A DNA stretch of 49,592 bases from an uncultured Fenollaria sp. (lineage in GTDB: Bacteria > Bacillota > Clostridia > Tissierellales > Peptoniphilaceae): NCBI RefSeq assembly GCF_946221515.1, contig NZ_CAMJVK010000006.1, positions 1-49,592 on the forward strand, in the 5' to 3' direction. Below are positions 33,325 through 40,602 of this stretch, piece by piece (position 1 is the first letter of the stretch; each line of letters starts with the position of its first letter). Under the pieces are notes generated by a model. It searched no databases. It had not been told where the DNA came from and saw only the letters and a list, made by a program, of their open reading frames with translations. The translations under genes and the position numbers were made by a program.

Positions 33325-33401
33325 CGGGGTGTAGCGCAGTTTGGTAGCGCACGTGGTTTGGGACCATGGGGCCGGGAGTTCGAACCTTCTCACCCCGACC
33401 A
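33325..33401 (+). tRNA. tRNA-Pro (anticodon TGG), CCA encoded
   Basis: 77 bases with a complete cloverleaf: acceptor CGGGGTG/CACCCCG, D arm GCGC-AGTTTGGTA-GCGC, anticodon loop TTTGGGA with TGG, T arm GGGAGTTCGAACCTTC and encoded CCA at 33399-33401. Confidence 0.97.
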
Positions 33402-33407
33402 TACAAA

Positions 33408-33438
33408 AAGAGCTTATCATTTAGATAAGCTCTTTTCT
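33408..33438 (+). terminator. Terminator of tRNA-Pro
   Basis: Perfect arms AAGAGCTTATC and GATAAGCTCTT around a 5-base loop, followed by TTC TTTT. It begins 7 bases after the tRNA. Confidence 0.85.
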
Positions 33439-33556
33439 TTTGCGTTCAAACGAGCCCTTGAACTCGTTCCCTCCTCAGCAATACTCACGTACGTTTAGTA
33501 CGTTCCGTCTGCTTCGTCAGTCCACGTCGTCCAATCATCTCGTTTGATTCGCAAAA
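33438..33556 (+). repeat. Structured repeat, family A copy 8
   Basis: Arms TTTTGCG..CAAACGAG and CTCGTTTG..CGCAAAA; core GAACTCGTTCCC, CAATACTCACGTACG, TAGTACGTTCCG and CGTCAGTCCACGTCGTCC. It begins at the end of the tRNA-Pro terminator, in the direction of that transcript. Confidence 0.7.
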
Positions 33557-33687
33557 TTGTTTTTATCCGTTGTAAGATTTTCACTAAAGTAGTTTATTTT
33601 AGATTATATAAATTTATAATTATTTAATTTGATCAAATTGCTTGTTTTTTATCGATTCCTTATAAATATACTCAAGCAATGCACATC

Positions 33688-33860
33688 GAAAAGATAGTTC
33701 CACGCAGCTTAGTTCAACAAATTGACAATTGCTAAGCTTGTCCGACTATAAATCCATATTCGTTACGCTACGCTCCACTAGATGGATTTATGGCCGTCGT
33801 CCCGCGCAAAGCAATTGAAGCAATTTGTCTCAATGCGCTGCTTTTGGAACATATCTTTTC
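33688..33860 (-). repeat. Structured repeat, family B copy 1
   Basis: Nested inverted repeats: GAAAAGATAGTTCC with GGAACATATCTTTTC; ACAAATTGACAATTGC with GCAATTGAAGCAATTTGT; and ATAAATCCAT with ATGGATTTAT. Conserved unpaired pieces (CTAG, AGCG, AACGAATATGG, AAGCTTAG) are shared with the copy at 38540-38745, while stem bases differ and stay paired. No ORF. Confidence 0.6.
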
Positions 33861-33943
33861 TCACTAAAGAGCTATTATAAAAAATAATCCTAATCAAATG
33901 TATTATCGTGTCAATGAAGCGTCGCCAAACAAATTTTGCTGGA

Positions 33944-34345
33944 AAAAGAAGAACCTTATCCTAACGGACAAGAACCTTGACGCTATGATGGATTGTGCAA
34001 GGCAAGTTCATCACTTAATATAAAATTTTAGAAATCACATTAAATATCACCTATCGCATCAATACACATATACGCGGGATTGAACAACCTTGTCCTAACG
34101 GACAAGAACCTTTGCGCTATGCAGAGCAAACGAGGTGCCAGTACGAAGTTGCCCAAATACTTAGTTCGCAGAGAAGTTGAGATGATTTTGCGTTGTACAG
34201 AATTTTTTGGAGTGAGGTGTGCAAATGCGCACTCCGCAGCGACAAAAAAATTCGAAACTAGCAAAAGGGCTCAACTTAATGCGAAATAAGTCGAGCATTG
34301 CTGAGGAGCGAACAAGCGCAAGGCGCAAATCGAATGCGAAATCCA
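33944..34345 (-). repeat. Degenerate family A copy 9 with two H hairpins
   Basis: Two hairpin modules stand at 33947-33991 and 34081-34121. Both have CTAACG loops within GTCC/GGAC stems, flanked by GAACCT-type repeats and GCGCTATG. They are followed by a hairpin GGAGTG..GTGTGCAAATGCGCACTCC and the A-core end CGAGCATTGCTGAGGAGCG. The stretch 33560-34345 has no convincing gene. Confidence 0.45.
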
Positions 34346-34347
34346 AA

Positions 34348-34376
34348 GTAAAAAGGGTCAGCATTTGCTGACCCTT
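34348..34376 (-). terminator. Terminator of SRP RNA
   Basis: Arms AAAGGGTCAGC and GCTGACCCTTT pair perfectly around a short loop, with T run on the minus strand, just after the SRP RNA 3' end. Confidence 0.85.
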
Positions 34377-34387
34377 TGATTATTATG

Positions 34388-34652
34388 TAGTGCACCCGAC
34401 TCCGTGCGGCATCTATAAGTGTTACCACAACAGACAGCTCCCGAACGGCACCCTCGCGGCACACACAAATACATACTTATCGCTGCTTCCGCCAGGACCT
34501 GACGAGGTTCGTAAGATTTATGTTGCGCAAGAACCCTTCGTTCAACACCTCTTATTGTGGGCAAGCCCCACAGAAGACGCCCTCGGTCGGGAATTCATTC
34601 CAAATATAGCGGATTTATGGTTACAGGATGCCGCTACCTTCCCAACTAGCAC
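34388..34652 (-). ncRNA. ffs: Signal recognition particle RNA, long Alu-containing type
   Basis: About 265 nt. The 5' Alu part GTGCTAGTTGGGAAGGTAGC is family-typical. The SRP54-binding helix contains GTCAGGTCCTGGCGGAAGCA followed by GCGATAAGTA, with the GGCGGAAGCAGC loop usual for Firmicutes. The 3' end GGGTGCAC pairs back to the 5' GTGC. It scaffolds Ffh for co-translational membrane targeting. It starts two bases after the encoded CCA of tRNA-Ser, so the two are one transcript, as in many Clostridia. Confidence 0.95.
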
Positions 34653-34653
34653 G

Positions 34654-34745
34654 TGGCGGAGAGAAGGGGATTCGAACCCCTGATACGCTTATCACGTATA
34701 CCCGCTTTCCAGGCGAGCGCCTTCAACCAACTCAACCATCTCTCC
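34654..34745 (-). tRNA. tRNA-Ser (anticodon GGA), CCA encoded
   Basis: 92 bases with a long variable arm. Acceptor GGAGAGA pairs with TCTCTCC, anticodon loop CTGGAAA contains GGA, variable arm ATACGTGATAAGCGTAT, T arm GGGGTTCGAATCCCC, encoded CCA. Directly upstream of the SRP RNA. Confidence 0.96.
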
Positions 34746-34830
34746 ACGCCGATTGTTTTACAAAGTTTCTTAACTTGACTTATCTATTATAGTATAAATC
34801 CCCATTCTTGTCAAGATATATTATTTAAGC

Positions 34831-34862
34831 AAAAAAGATCCGCCCAAATCAATGAGCGGACC
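34831..34862 (-). terminator. Terminator of the tyrosine-rich protein gene
   Basis: GATCCGC (34837-34843) pairs with GCGGACC (34856-34862) with one wobble, followed by six T on the minus strand; 16 bases after the stop codon. Confidence 0.75.
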
Positions 34863-34878
34863 CTTAGGACTTTATAAA

Positions 34879-36894
34879 TTATTTACTTAAAACTCTTCTT
34901 GTTAATTTAACTTGCTTCATAACTGGATCCCAGATGATGTCAGTACCATCTATTAGACCAAGTGCTCTAGCAACGTTAGCGATTGGAAGCATTGTTCTAC
35001 TGTTATTGATTTCAGGCTTAACATCACTTGTGTAAGTTATGCCATTTACAATCATCTTGTTAGACTTTATAGGTATCTCAACTCTTTGAGTTAAATCCCA
35101 AATGATAACAGTCTTAGTTTCAGGTACCCAAGATACTTGTAGACCAAGAGCTTCAGCAACATATCTTAGTGGAAGCATTACTCTGCCATTTTTAACGTAT
35201 GCAGCAACATCCATTTGATGAGTAGTTGTAACGTTCTTGTTCACCTTAGTAAACACCTTAGAACCAACGTTTATAGTTGCGCTTGCTTCGTAAACTTGTG
35301 GAGTTTTTTCTTCAGCTGGCTTCTTTTCTTCTTCAGCCTTTTCTTCTTTTTCTTTGTCCTTCTTGTCTCTATGATATCTATAATAATAGTAGTCATCATA
35401 GTAATATCCATAGTATGACCAATCAGTAAATTCTACATAAACTGTAACGTCACTTGCTGGCATTGTGAATGTGTCAGTTGTAGTGTAGTTATAGTATCTG
35501 TAATCATATTTGTCATAGTATCTATAGTCTCTGTAGTGACTGTAGTGTTTATCATATAGGTAGTCTTCATAGCTACTATATCTTCTGTAGTAGTTATCTA
35601 CATAATCATCATAGTATCTATAATAATCGTCATAGTATCTATCGTAATATTTGTTATAGTATTTATAGTCATAATCCCCGTATCTGTAGTTGTTCTTCCA
35701 GAAGCTATAGTGTCTATCTTTTAGATAATCTTCATAAGTAGCGTAATCATTGTAATAATAGTTTCTGTAGTCACTGTAATAGTAGTTGTAATCGTTGTAA
35801 TATCTTCCGTTGTATCCATAGTAATAGTAGTCGTTGTAAGCATAATTCTTAATACTATGTTTAATATTATTGTTATCTATATAGTAAACGTTTTTAACTG
35901 CATAGCCACTGTATGGTTTAGCTGTTACAGTGATAGTTTCACCTGCTTTAGCTTTTGATTTACTTACTGTGAATGATCCGTGATTTGTGTATGCTTTAGA
36001 TATAGTGTATTCTTTTGTTTCTGGCTTTGGTTCAGTTTTCTTTTTAAATTTTACCACTACAATTTTTTCTGCATCCATGGTAATTTCTAATTTGTTATCT
36101 TTTACATCAGCTTTTTTATCTACATTATTAACTTTTACTTCATCTAGCTCATAACCTTCATTAGCTTTAATTGTTATAGTTACTTTAGTATTTTTCTCGT
36201 ATTCTTTTTCGCTTGATGGATCAACTTTTCCGCCTTCTCCTTCAACTTTTGCTGTTAATTTAAATTTTTTAACTTCAACTTCTTTAGCTTTTATTTTAAC
36301 AGTATAAGTTGTTGTTTTTTCTTGATAAGTTATTGTTAATGTTTGACTTTCAGCTGCAGCCTTTGAATCAAAACCTGTAACCATGTCGCTTGTAACATCA
36401 ACTGTTTCCTCTGAATTGTCTGATTTTGTAACTTTAATCTTTAAGCCACTTACATCTAAACTGTCACCAACTTTGTATTCTGTTTTATAAGTACTGTTAG
36501 TATCTATAGCAATACTTGTAACTGTAACTGCTGGTGTAGCAGCTGCTATTTTGACATTATATGTCACTGTTTTTTCTTGATAAGTTATTGTTAATGTTTG
36601 ACTTTCGGCTGCAGCCTTTGAATCAAAACCTGTAACCATGTCGCTTGTAACATCAACTGTTTCCTCTGAATTGTCTGATTTTGTAACTTTAATCTTTAAG
36701 CCACTTACATCTAAACTGTCACCAACTTTGTATTCTGTTTTATAAGTACTGTTAGTATCTATAGCAATACTTGTAACTGTAACTGCTGGTTCAGTTGGTT
36801 TATCTTCCCCTTCAGCAAATACATTCATTGGCATAACTGCTACTAGCATCACGAATACCATTAGCATAGCCAAAATATTTCTAAACTTTTTCAT
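34879..36894 (-). CDS. Secreted protein with Ig-like repeats, a tyrosine-rich insert and a copper-amine-oxidase-N-like domain
   Basis: 671 residues. Signal peptide (1-27, VMPMNVFAEG). Two nearly identical 85-residue Ig-like repeats (about 36-205; VTSIAIDTNSTYKTEYKVGD). A beta repeat (KFKLTAKVEGEGGKVDPSSE). A second such repeat starting YTISKAYTNHGSFTVSKSKA is split by about 150 residues made largely of Tyr, Asp, Arg and Asn (for example YNDYNYYYSDYRNYYYNDYA) before its closing strand DTFTMPASDVTVYVEF. Then a Lys/Glu linker and a C-terminal CuAO_N1-type domain (MLPLRYVAEALGLQVSWVPE, MLPIANVARALGLIDG), a domain found in many surface proteins of anaerobes and not implying copper oxidase activity. 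Probably wall-associated; function unknown. Confidence 0.75.
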   Translation of the reverse strand: MKKFRNILAMLMVFVMLVAVMPMNVFAEGEDKPTEPAVTVTSIAIDTNSTYKTEYKVGDSLDVSGLKIKVTKSDNSEETVDVTSDMVTGFDSKAAAESQTLTITYQEKTVTYNVKIAAATPAVTVTSIAIDTNSTYKTEYKVGDSLDVSGLKIKVTKSDNSEETVDVTSDMVTGFDSKAAAESQTLTITYQEKTTTYTVKIKAKEVEVKKFKLTAKVEGEGGKVDPSSEKEYEKNTKVTITIKANEGYELDEVKVNNVDKKADVKDNKLEITMDAEKIVVVKFKKKTEPKPETKEYTISKAYTNHGSFTVSKSKAKAGETITVTAKPYSGYAVKNVYYIDNNNIKHSIKNYAYNDYYYYGYNGRYYNDYNYYYSDYRNYYYNDYATYEDYLKDRHYSFWKNNYRYGDYDYKYYNKYYDRYYDDYYRYYDDYVDNYYRRYSSYEDYLYDKHYSHYRDYRYYDKYDYRYYNYTTTDTFTMPASDVTVYVEFTDWSYYGYYYDDYYYYRYHRDKKDKEKEEKAEEEKKPAEEKTPQVYEASATINVGSKVFTKVNKNVTTTHQMDVAAYVKNGRVMLPLRYVAEALGLQVSWVPETKTVIIWDLTQRVEIPIKSNKMIVNGITYTSDVKPEINNSRTMLPIANVARALGLIDGTDIIWDPVMKQVKLTRRVLSK
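36300..36790. repeat. Two-copy 255-bp tandem repeat
   Basis: Two copies at about 36300-36535 and 36555-36790 are almost identical at the DNA level, including silent positions, and encode the two Ig-like domains. Near identity suggests recent duplication or ongoing gene conversion. Confidence 0.8.
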
Positions 36895-37119
36895 ACTACT
36901 ACCTCCTTAGTGTAGAATAATTTTGAAAGTCCTAAATAATTCTTTCTTATCTATATTATACTTCTTAATTAAACCATTTGCAAGACAAAAAAACATTTTT
37001 TAACCAAAATGTAATATAATATTATACTATACTAAAGACGTTTAATATAAATTCTATCAATAACAATTTTGACGCAGTGGCAAGACCATCACCATAAACA
37101 TAAAGATAATACAAAACGA

Positions 37120-37148
37120 TTGCCATAAGCAATAATAAGTGGTATAAT
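37120..37148 (+). promoter_or_regulatory. Promoter of the apt operon
   Basis: TTGCCA (37120-37125) and TATAAT (37143-37148) are 17 bases apart. The start point would fall near 37155, about 10 bases before the apt ATG, so the leader is just long enough for the GGGTGAT ribosome site. Confidence 0.65.
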
Positions 37149-37165
37149 ACTCTTTGGGTGATAAT

Positions 37166-37684
37166 ATGGATTTAAAAAGCACTATAAGGGTGATTGAAGG
37201 CTTCCCGAAGGAAGGGATTTCTTTTAAGGACATAACTACGCTTCTTAAGGACAAGGACGCTTTCAAGTACGCTGTAGATGAATTAGAAAAGAATATCGAG
37301 GGCCTTGGCGCTGAATACATCGTTGGACCTGAGGCGAGGGGCTTCATGCTTGGCTGCGCGCTTAGCTACAAGATGGGTCTTGGCTTTATTCCTGTTAGAA
37401 AGAAGGGCAAGCTGCCTGCTGAGACTGTGTCGTACTCTTACGAAAAGGAATATGGCACTGACAGTATCGAGATTCACAAGGACGCGATCAAGCCGGGCAC
37501 TAAGGTTGTTGTAATTGATGACCTTCTAGCGACTGGTGGAACTGTTGAGGCTGTTAAGGACCTTCTTGTGAAGATGGGTGCGGAGATTGTTGCTTTTGAG
37601 TTTTTGATTGAACTAACTGACCTTAAGGGCCGCGACAAGCTTGATGGCTACAAGGTCGACTCTTTAATCACATATAATGTATAG
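37166..37684 (+). CDS. apt: Adenine phosphoribosyltransferase
   Basis: 172 residues from the ATG at 37166, with GGGTGAT upstream; a TTG at 37154 would begin at or before the transcript start. Motifs: VIEGFPKEGISFKDITTLLK, IVGPEARGFMLGCALSYKMG, the flexible loop GKLPAETVSYSYEKEYGTD and the PRPP-binding VVVIDDLLATGGTVEAV. It converts adenine and PRPP to AMP in purine salvage. Normal length. It overlaps the next gene by 8 bases, so the two are translationally coupled. Confidence 0.96.
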   Translation: MDLKSTIRVIEGFPKEGISFKDITTLLKDKDAFKYAVDELEKNIEGLGAEYIVGPEARGFMLGCALSYKMGLGFIPVRKKGKLPAETVSYSYEKEYGTDSIEIHKDAIKPGTKVVVIDDLLATGGTVEAVKDLLVKMGAEIVAFEFLIELTDLKGRDKLDGYKVDSLITYNV

Positions 37685-38495
37685 TATAGAGAAAAAAGAG
37701 ATTGAGCGCTTCATCATCAAGAGCTACAGAAAGGAGCTTTGGAAGAAATTTCTTAAGGCGATAAATGATTTCAATCTGATTGAGGAGGGTGACAAGGTCT
37801 TGGTCGCTATCAGTGGCGGCAAGGACTCGATCCTTCTTGCGAAGATGTTTGAGGAGCTGAAGAAGCACTCGATTTTTAAATTTGATGTCTGCTACGTGAG
37901 CATGGATCCGGGCTTTACTAAGGAAAATAGGGAAAAGCTTGAAGAGCTATGCAAATTCTTGGGCATAGACATACAAATATTTGAGACGGACATATTTCAA
38001 GTGGCTGAAAAGCTTGCGGGTGACTACCCGTGCTACATGTGTGCTCGTATGCGCCGCGGCGCCCTTTATGGCAAGGCGAAGGAGCTTGGCTGCAACAAGG
38101 TCGCTTTGGGTCATCATATGAATGATGTGGTTGAGACGACGCTTATGAATATGCTCTACGCTGGCACTTTCAAGACGATGCGCCCGATACTCGATAGCCA
38201 AAACTTTGAAGGGCTCAAACTGATTAGGCCGATGTACTACATAAGGGAAGATGACATTAAGAGGTGGCTTAAGAGGAGTGATCTCAAGGCTTTGGACTGT
38301 GCCTGCTCTGTTACCAAGAAGAGAAGCGGCAATATACGCTACGAGATCAAGGACCTTGTCGCCGAGCTTATGGAGAAGAATAATATGGCGGAGAGGAATA
38401 TTTTGAATAGCGCGATGAATATTAATTTGGATGCGTGTGTGGCTTGGGAAATAGATGGCAAGGAATTTCTTCTGGGAGAAGAAATTCAAGAATAG
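37677..38495 (+). CDS. TtcA-like tRNA thiolation protein (PP-loop ATPase)
   Basis: 272 residues. The PP-loop SGGKDSILLAKMF lies near residue 45, with CYMCARMRRGALYGKAKELG, the GHHMNDVVETTLMNM segment and a later LDCACSV, giving the cysteine pairs used in TtcA/TtuA proteins to hold an iron-sulphur cluster. TtcA makes 2-thiocytidine at tRNA position 32. The group also includes related enzymes with other targets, so the exact base is uncertain. Coupled to apt by overlap. Confidence 0.8.
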   Translation: MYSIEKKEIERFIIKSYRKELWKKFLKAINDFNLIEEGDKVLVAISGGKDSILLAKMFEELKKHSIFKFDVCYVSMDPGFTKENREKLEELCKFLGIDIQIFETDIFQVAEKLAGDYPCYMCARMRRGALYGKAKELGCNKVALGHHMNDVVETTLMNMLYAGTFKTMRPILDSQNFEGLKLIRPMYYIREDDIKRWLKRSDLKALDCACSVTKKRSGNIRYEIKDLVAELMEKNNMAERNILNSAMNINLDACVAWEIDGKEFLLGEEIQE

Positions 38496-38745
38496 CGTTC
38501 GCGTTCAAGCGAGCCCTTGAACTAATAGTGAGAAAAGTGATTTTCGCGAGCGCAGCATTCGGAGAAAACTGTTTTAATTTCTTGGCGAAGTGAGCCGACC
38601 GCGAGACCATCTAGCTGAGCGCAGCGAACGAATATGGGCTCGCAGGTGAACAAGCTTAGAAATTATCAGTTTTCGTAGACGAGCAAGCGAAGGAAAACAC
38701 TTTTCGATGTGCAAAGTCCCATGGTCGGACAGTGATCCAGAGTAA
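38496..38745 (+). repeat. Partial family A end (copy 10) followed by structured repeat family B copy 2
   Basis: GCGTTCAAGCGAGCCCTTGA repeats the start of family A copy 8. Then come nested inverted repeats matching family B: GAAAAGTGATTTTCGC with GCGAAGGAAAACACTTTTC; AAAACTG..AATTTCT with AGAAATT..CAGTTTT; GAGACCAT with ATGGGCTC; shared CATCTAG, GCAGCGAACGAATATGG and CTTTTCGATGTGCA. It directly follows the stop codon of the TtcA-like gene. Confidence 0.6.
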
Positions 38746-38819
38746 AAAGAGATAGGGTTTGTGAATAAAGAATTTTTTGTTAAATAATTAAAAAATAATT
38801 AAGAATTGAATTATACACA

Positions 38820-38850
38820 GAAAAAATGGTCGGATCGCTCCGGCCATTTG
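38820..38850 (-). terminator. Terminator of the toxin-antitoxin operon
   Basis: AAATGG..TCGG and CCG..GCCATTT form a stem with a short loop and six T on the minus strand, 25 bases after the toxin gene. Confidence 0.7.
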
Positions 38851-38873
38851 CATTTACACTTGCTTTCACTTGT

Positions 38874-39203
38874 TTATATTATTTCAACTTGCGAAAAAAT
38901 AATATTGACAACTTTTTCTAATATATCGTCTGGGCATTTTTCAATAAATACATGTTCTCTTGCACTAAGATCTAGCGACTTAAGATGCTCACAAAGTATC
39001 ACACCTGTTGTTTCTGTTCTTGAATCAAGTGGGACATGTAAGGGAAAGTCATTGTTTGTATTAGTGATTGGGCATAAAATTGCTAATTTTGCATTTTTAT
39101 TGAAAACGTCATTGCTGACAACTACTGCCGGCCTAAAGCCAGCTTGCTCATGTCCCCTTTGCGGGTTAAAGCTTAGTTTTACAATATCTCCTTGTTTTAC
39201 CAT
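38874..39203 (-). CDS. mazF: MazF/PemK-type toxin endoribonuclease
   Basis: 109 residues. The fold signature is complete: MVKQGDIVKLSFNPQRGHEQ, AGFRPAVVVSNDVFN, LAILCPITNTNNDFPLHVPL and GVILCEHLKSLDLSAREHVF. Catalytic Arg (in GFRPAVV) and Thr (in PITNT) are present. MazF toxins cut mRNA at short motifs when the antitoxin is lost. The gene overlaps the antitoxin end by 7 bases. Confidence 0.92.
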   Translation of the reverse strand: MVKQGDIVKLSFNPQRGHEQAGFRPAVVVSNDVFNKNAKLAILCPITNTNNDFPLHVPLDSRTETTGVILCEHLKSLDLSAREHVFIEKCPDDILEKVVNIIFSQVEII

Positions 39204-39433
39204 AGCTCATTGCCCTTTGTTTCGCCCCAATCAATTTCTTCTGGCTTATATTCGCCATCATATTCATCAAAAAGCTCTACTATACTTTTTCTTTTATTAT
39301 GTTTTTTTATGATAATCTTGTCATCATCCTTGCTTATTGAAAGCTCATCGTTTTCGCTCCAACCAAGTTCATCTATTAAAACTTTAGGGAGCCTTATGCC
39401 TTTACTGTTGCCCCACTTTTGTAAAGTAATCAT
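39197..39433 (-). CDS. mazE: MazE-type antitoxin, AbrB-like swapped-hairpin protein
   Basis: 78 residues from the ATG at 39433, which has TGGAGGTGTATATT upstream; a longer frame to 39520 runs across the promoter and is not used. The N-terminus MITLQKWGNSKGIRLPKVLI is the MazE/AbrB DNA-binding fold. The C-terminal acidic part FDEYDGEYKPEEIDWGETKG would thread into the toxin. It binds its own promoter and neutralises MazF. Confidence 0.9.
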   Translation of the reverse strand: MITLQKWGNSKGIRLPKVLIDELGWSENDELSISKDDDKIIIKKHNKRKSIVELFDEYDGEYKPEEIDWGETKGNELW

Positions 39434-39467
39434 AATATACACCTCCACAATATATATGTATATATAT

Positions 39468-39496
39468 AGTATATACTTTTTATTTTGATTTGTCAA
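39468..39496 (-). promoter_or_regulatory. Promoter/operator of the mazEF pair
   Basis: On the minus strand TTGACA (39491-39496) and TATACT (39468-39473) are 17 bases apart. The following alternating TATATA tract up to the start codon is symmetric and a likely MazE operator. Confidence 0.7.
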
Positions 39497-39507
39497 TATT
39501 TTTACAT

Positions 39508-39529
39508 AAAAAAGGAGCAATTAAGCTCC
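39508..39529 (-). terminator. Terminator of the mscS gene
   Basis: GGAGC and GCTCC around a 6-base loop, followed by six T on the minus strand; lies about 90 bases after the mscS stop, beyond an H hairpin. Confidence 0.6.
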
Positions 39530-39557
39530 ATATTTAATCTTTTATCGTATTCGTTAA

Positions 39558-39612
39558 TTTGAAGAACCTCGACCTAAGGGTCGAGAACCTTGGTGCTTTG
39601 CACGAACGCGAA
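39558..39612 (-). repeat. Stand-alone H hairpin module (copy 11 region)
   Basis: GAAGAACCT, stem CGACC/GGTCG with a short loop, then AGAACCTTGGTGCTTTGC. The same flanks occur around a different stem (TCGTAC/GTACGA) at 43632-43676. It lies between the mscS stop and its terminator. Confidence 0.65.
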
Positions 39613-39620
39613 CGTATTTT

Positions 39621-40454
39621 TTATTTATTGTTAATAGCAATAGTTTTATCTAAAACTTTAATATTATTCCTGCTCAGCTCTTCTAAAGCAATTTTGCGCA
39701 TTTCCCTTTCAACTCTCCATTGCTCTCCTGGAATAGTTTTGGCCGCACAGGAGATAATTATACCATTGCTATTAAAATCAGTGATTCCCCATACAGAAAC
39801 ATTCTCAATAACGGCGTGATCCTCATCAACTTTTTTCAGCGCCTTCGTCAAGATGTCGATCGCCATTTGCGCGTCTGCGTCATAAGCTATAGGCACTGTA
39901 ATCAGCGCTCTTTGAACGTTTTTGTTCCTGTTGGTCACGACTCTGATCTCGCCATTGGGAATGACGTGCAGCTCACCCGTATAATCACGGATAGTCGTTG
40001 TACGCAGACTGATCTTCTCAACAGTGCCAGTCTTGCCCGCTACAGTGATGTCGTCGCCAAGCACAAAGCTATCTTCAAGCATCAAAAATATACCGCTGAT
40101 GATGTCCTCAACGAGGCTCTTCGCTCCGAAGGAGATTGCGATACCACCTATCCCAGCAGTTGTAATGATTGCCGAAGTGTTGACACCGAATATCCTTAAG
40201 GCCGACAAAAACCATGTGAACATGATGATGATTGTCGCGAAGCTCTTCAAAACGCTGAGCACTGTCTTAAGCCTCTGTGCGTCTATGGTTCTGAGCTTAC
40301 TATACTTTTTTTTCGCAAGCCTACCTATGATGAAGCTTATGATCTTCACTATAATCAAGGCGATGACGAAGTATAAAAGTACGAGGGCAATCTTGCCCAA
40401 AGTGTTCAGTGTGCCCGCCTCAGTCAAAAAATGTAATTTTATTTTATCAAACAT
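39621..40454 (-). CDS. MscS family small-conductance mechanosensitive channel
   Basis: 277 residues from the ATG at 40454 with GAGGTGAAACAT upstream (longer in-frame starts have none). Membrane helices come first, then the pore helix region FGVNTSAIITTAGIGGIAIS followed by FGAKSLVEDIISGIFLMLED. The cytoplasmic beta domain has FVLGDDITVAGKTGTVEKIS, LRTTTIRDYTGELHVIPNGE and VVTNRNKN. It releases solutes when membrane tension rises on hypo-osmotic shock. Length agrees with the family. Confidence 0.93.
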   Translation of the reverse strand: MFDKIKLHFLTEAGTLNTLGKIALVLLYFVIALIIVKIISFIIGRLAKKKYSKLRTIDAQRLKTVLSVLKSFATIIIMFTWFLSALRIFGVNTSAIITTAGIGGIAISFGAKSLVEDIISGIFLMLEDSFVLGDDITVAGKTGTVEKISLRTTTIRDYTGELHVIPNGEIRVVTNRNKNVQRALITVPIAYDADAQMAIDILTKALKKVDEDHAVIENVSVWGITDFNSNGIIISCAAKTIPGEQWRVEREMRKIALEELSRNNIKVLDKTIAINNK

Positions 40455-40557
40455 ATGTTTCACCTCTCTATATATCCATTTTATCACAAAGCGCGCCCAT
40501 TATCAAGCAGGATAACTTTGATGATGGCTGAGCCACGATAAAGAATTTTACTTAGAC

Positions 40558-40582
40558 AAAAAAAGAAGGCATCTCTGCCCTC
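40558..40582 (-). terminator. Terminator of the second SLH protein gene
   Basis: GAAGGCA pairs with TGCCCTC (one G-T pair) over a 4-base loop with a run of T on the minus strand, 20 bases after the stop codon. Confidence 0.7.
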
Positions 40583-40602
40583 TTTATATAATTATAGTAT
40601 TG

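Noticed and set aside
34040..34683. Several 60-97-codon frames on both strands around the SRP RNA.
   Set aside because: They lie on repeats, the SRP RNA and tRNA-Ser and are chance frames.
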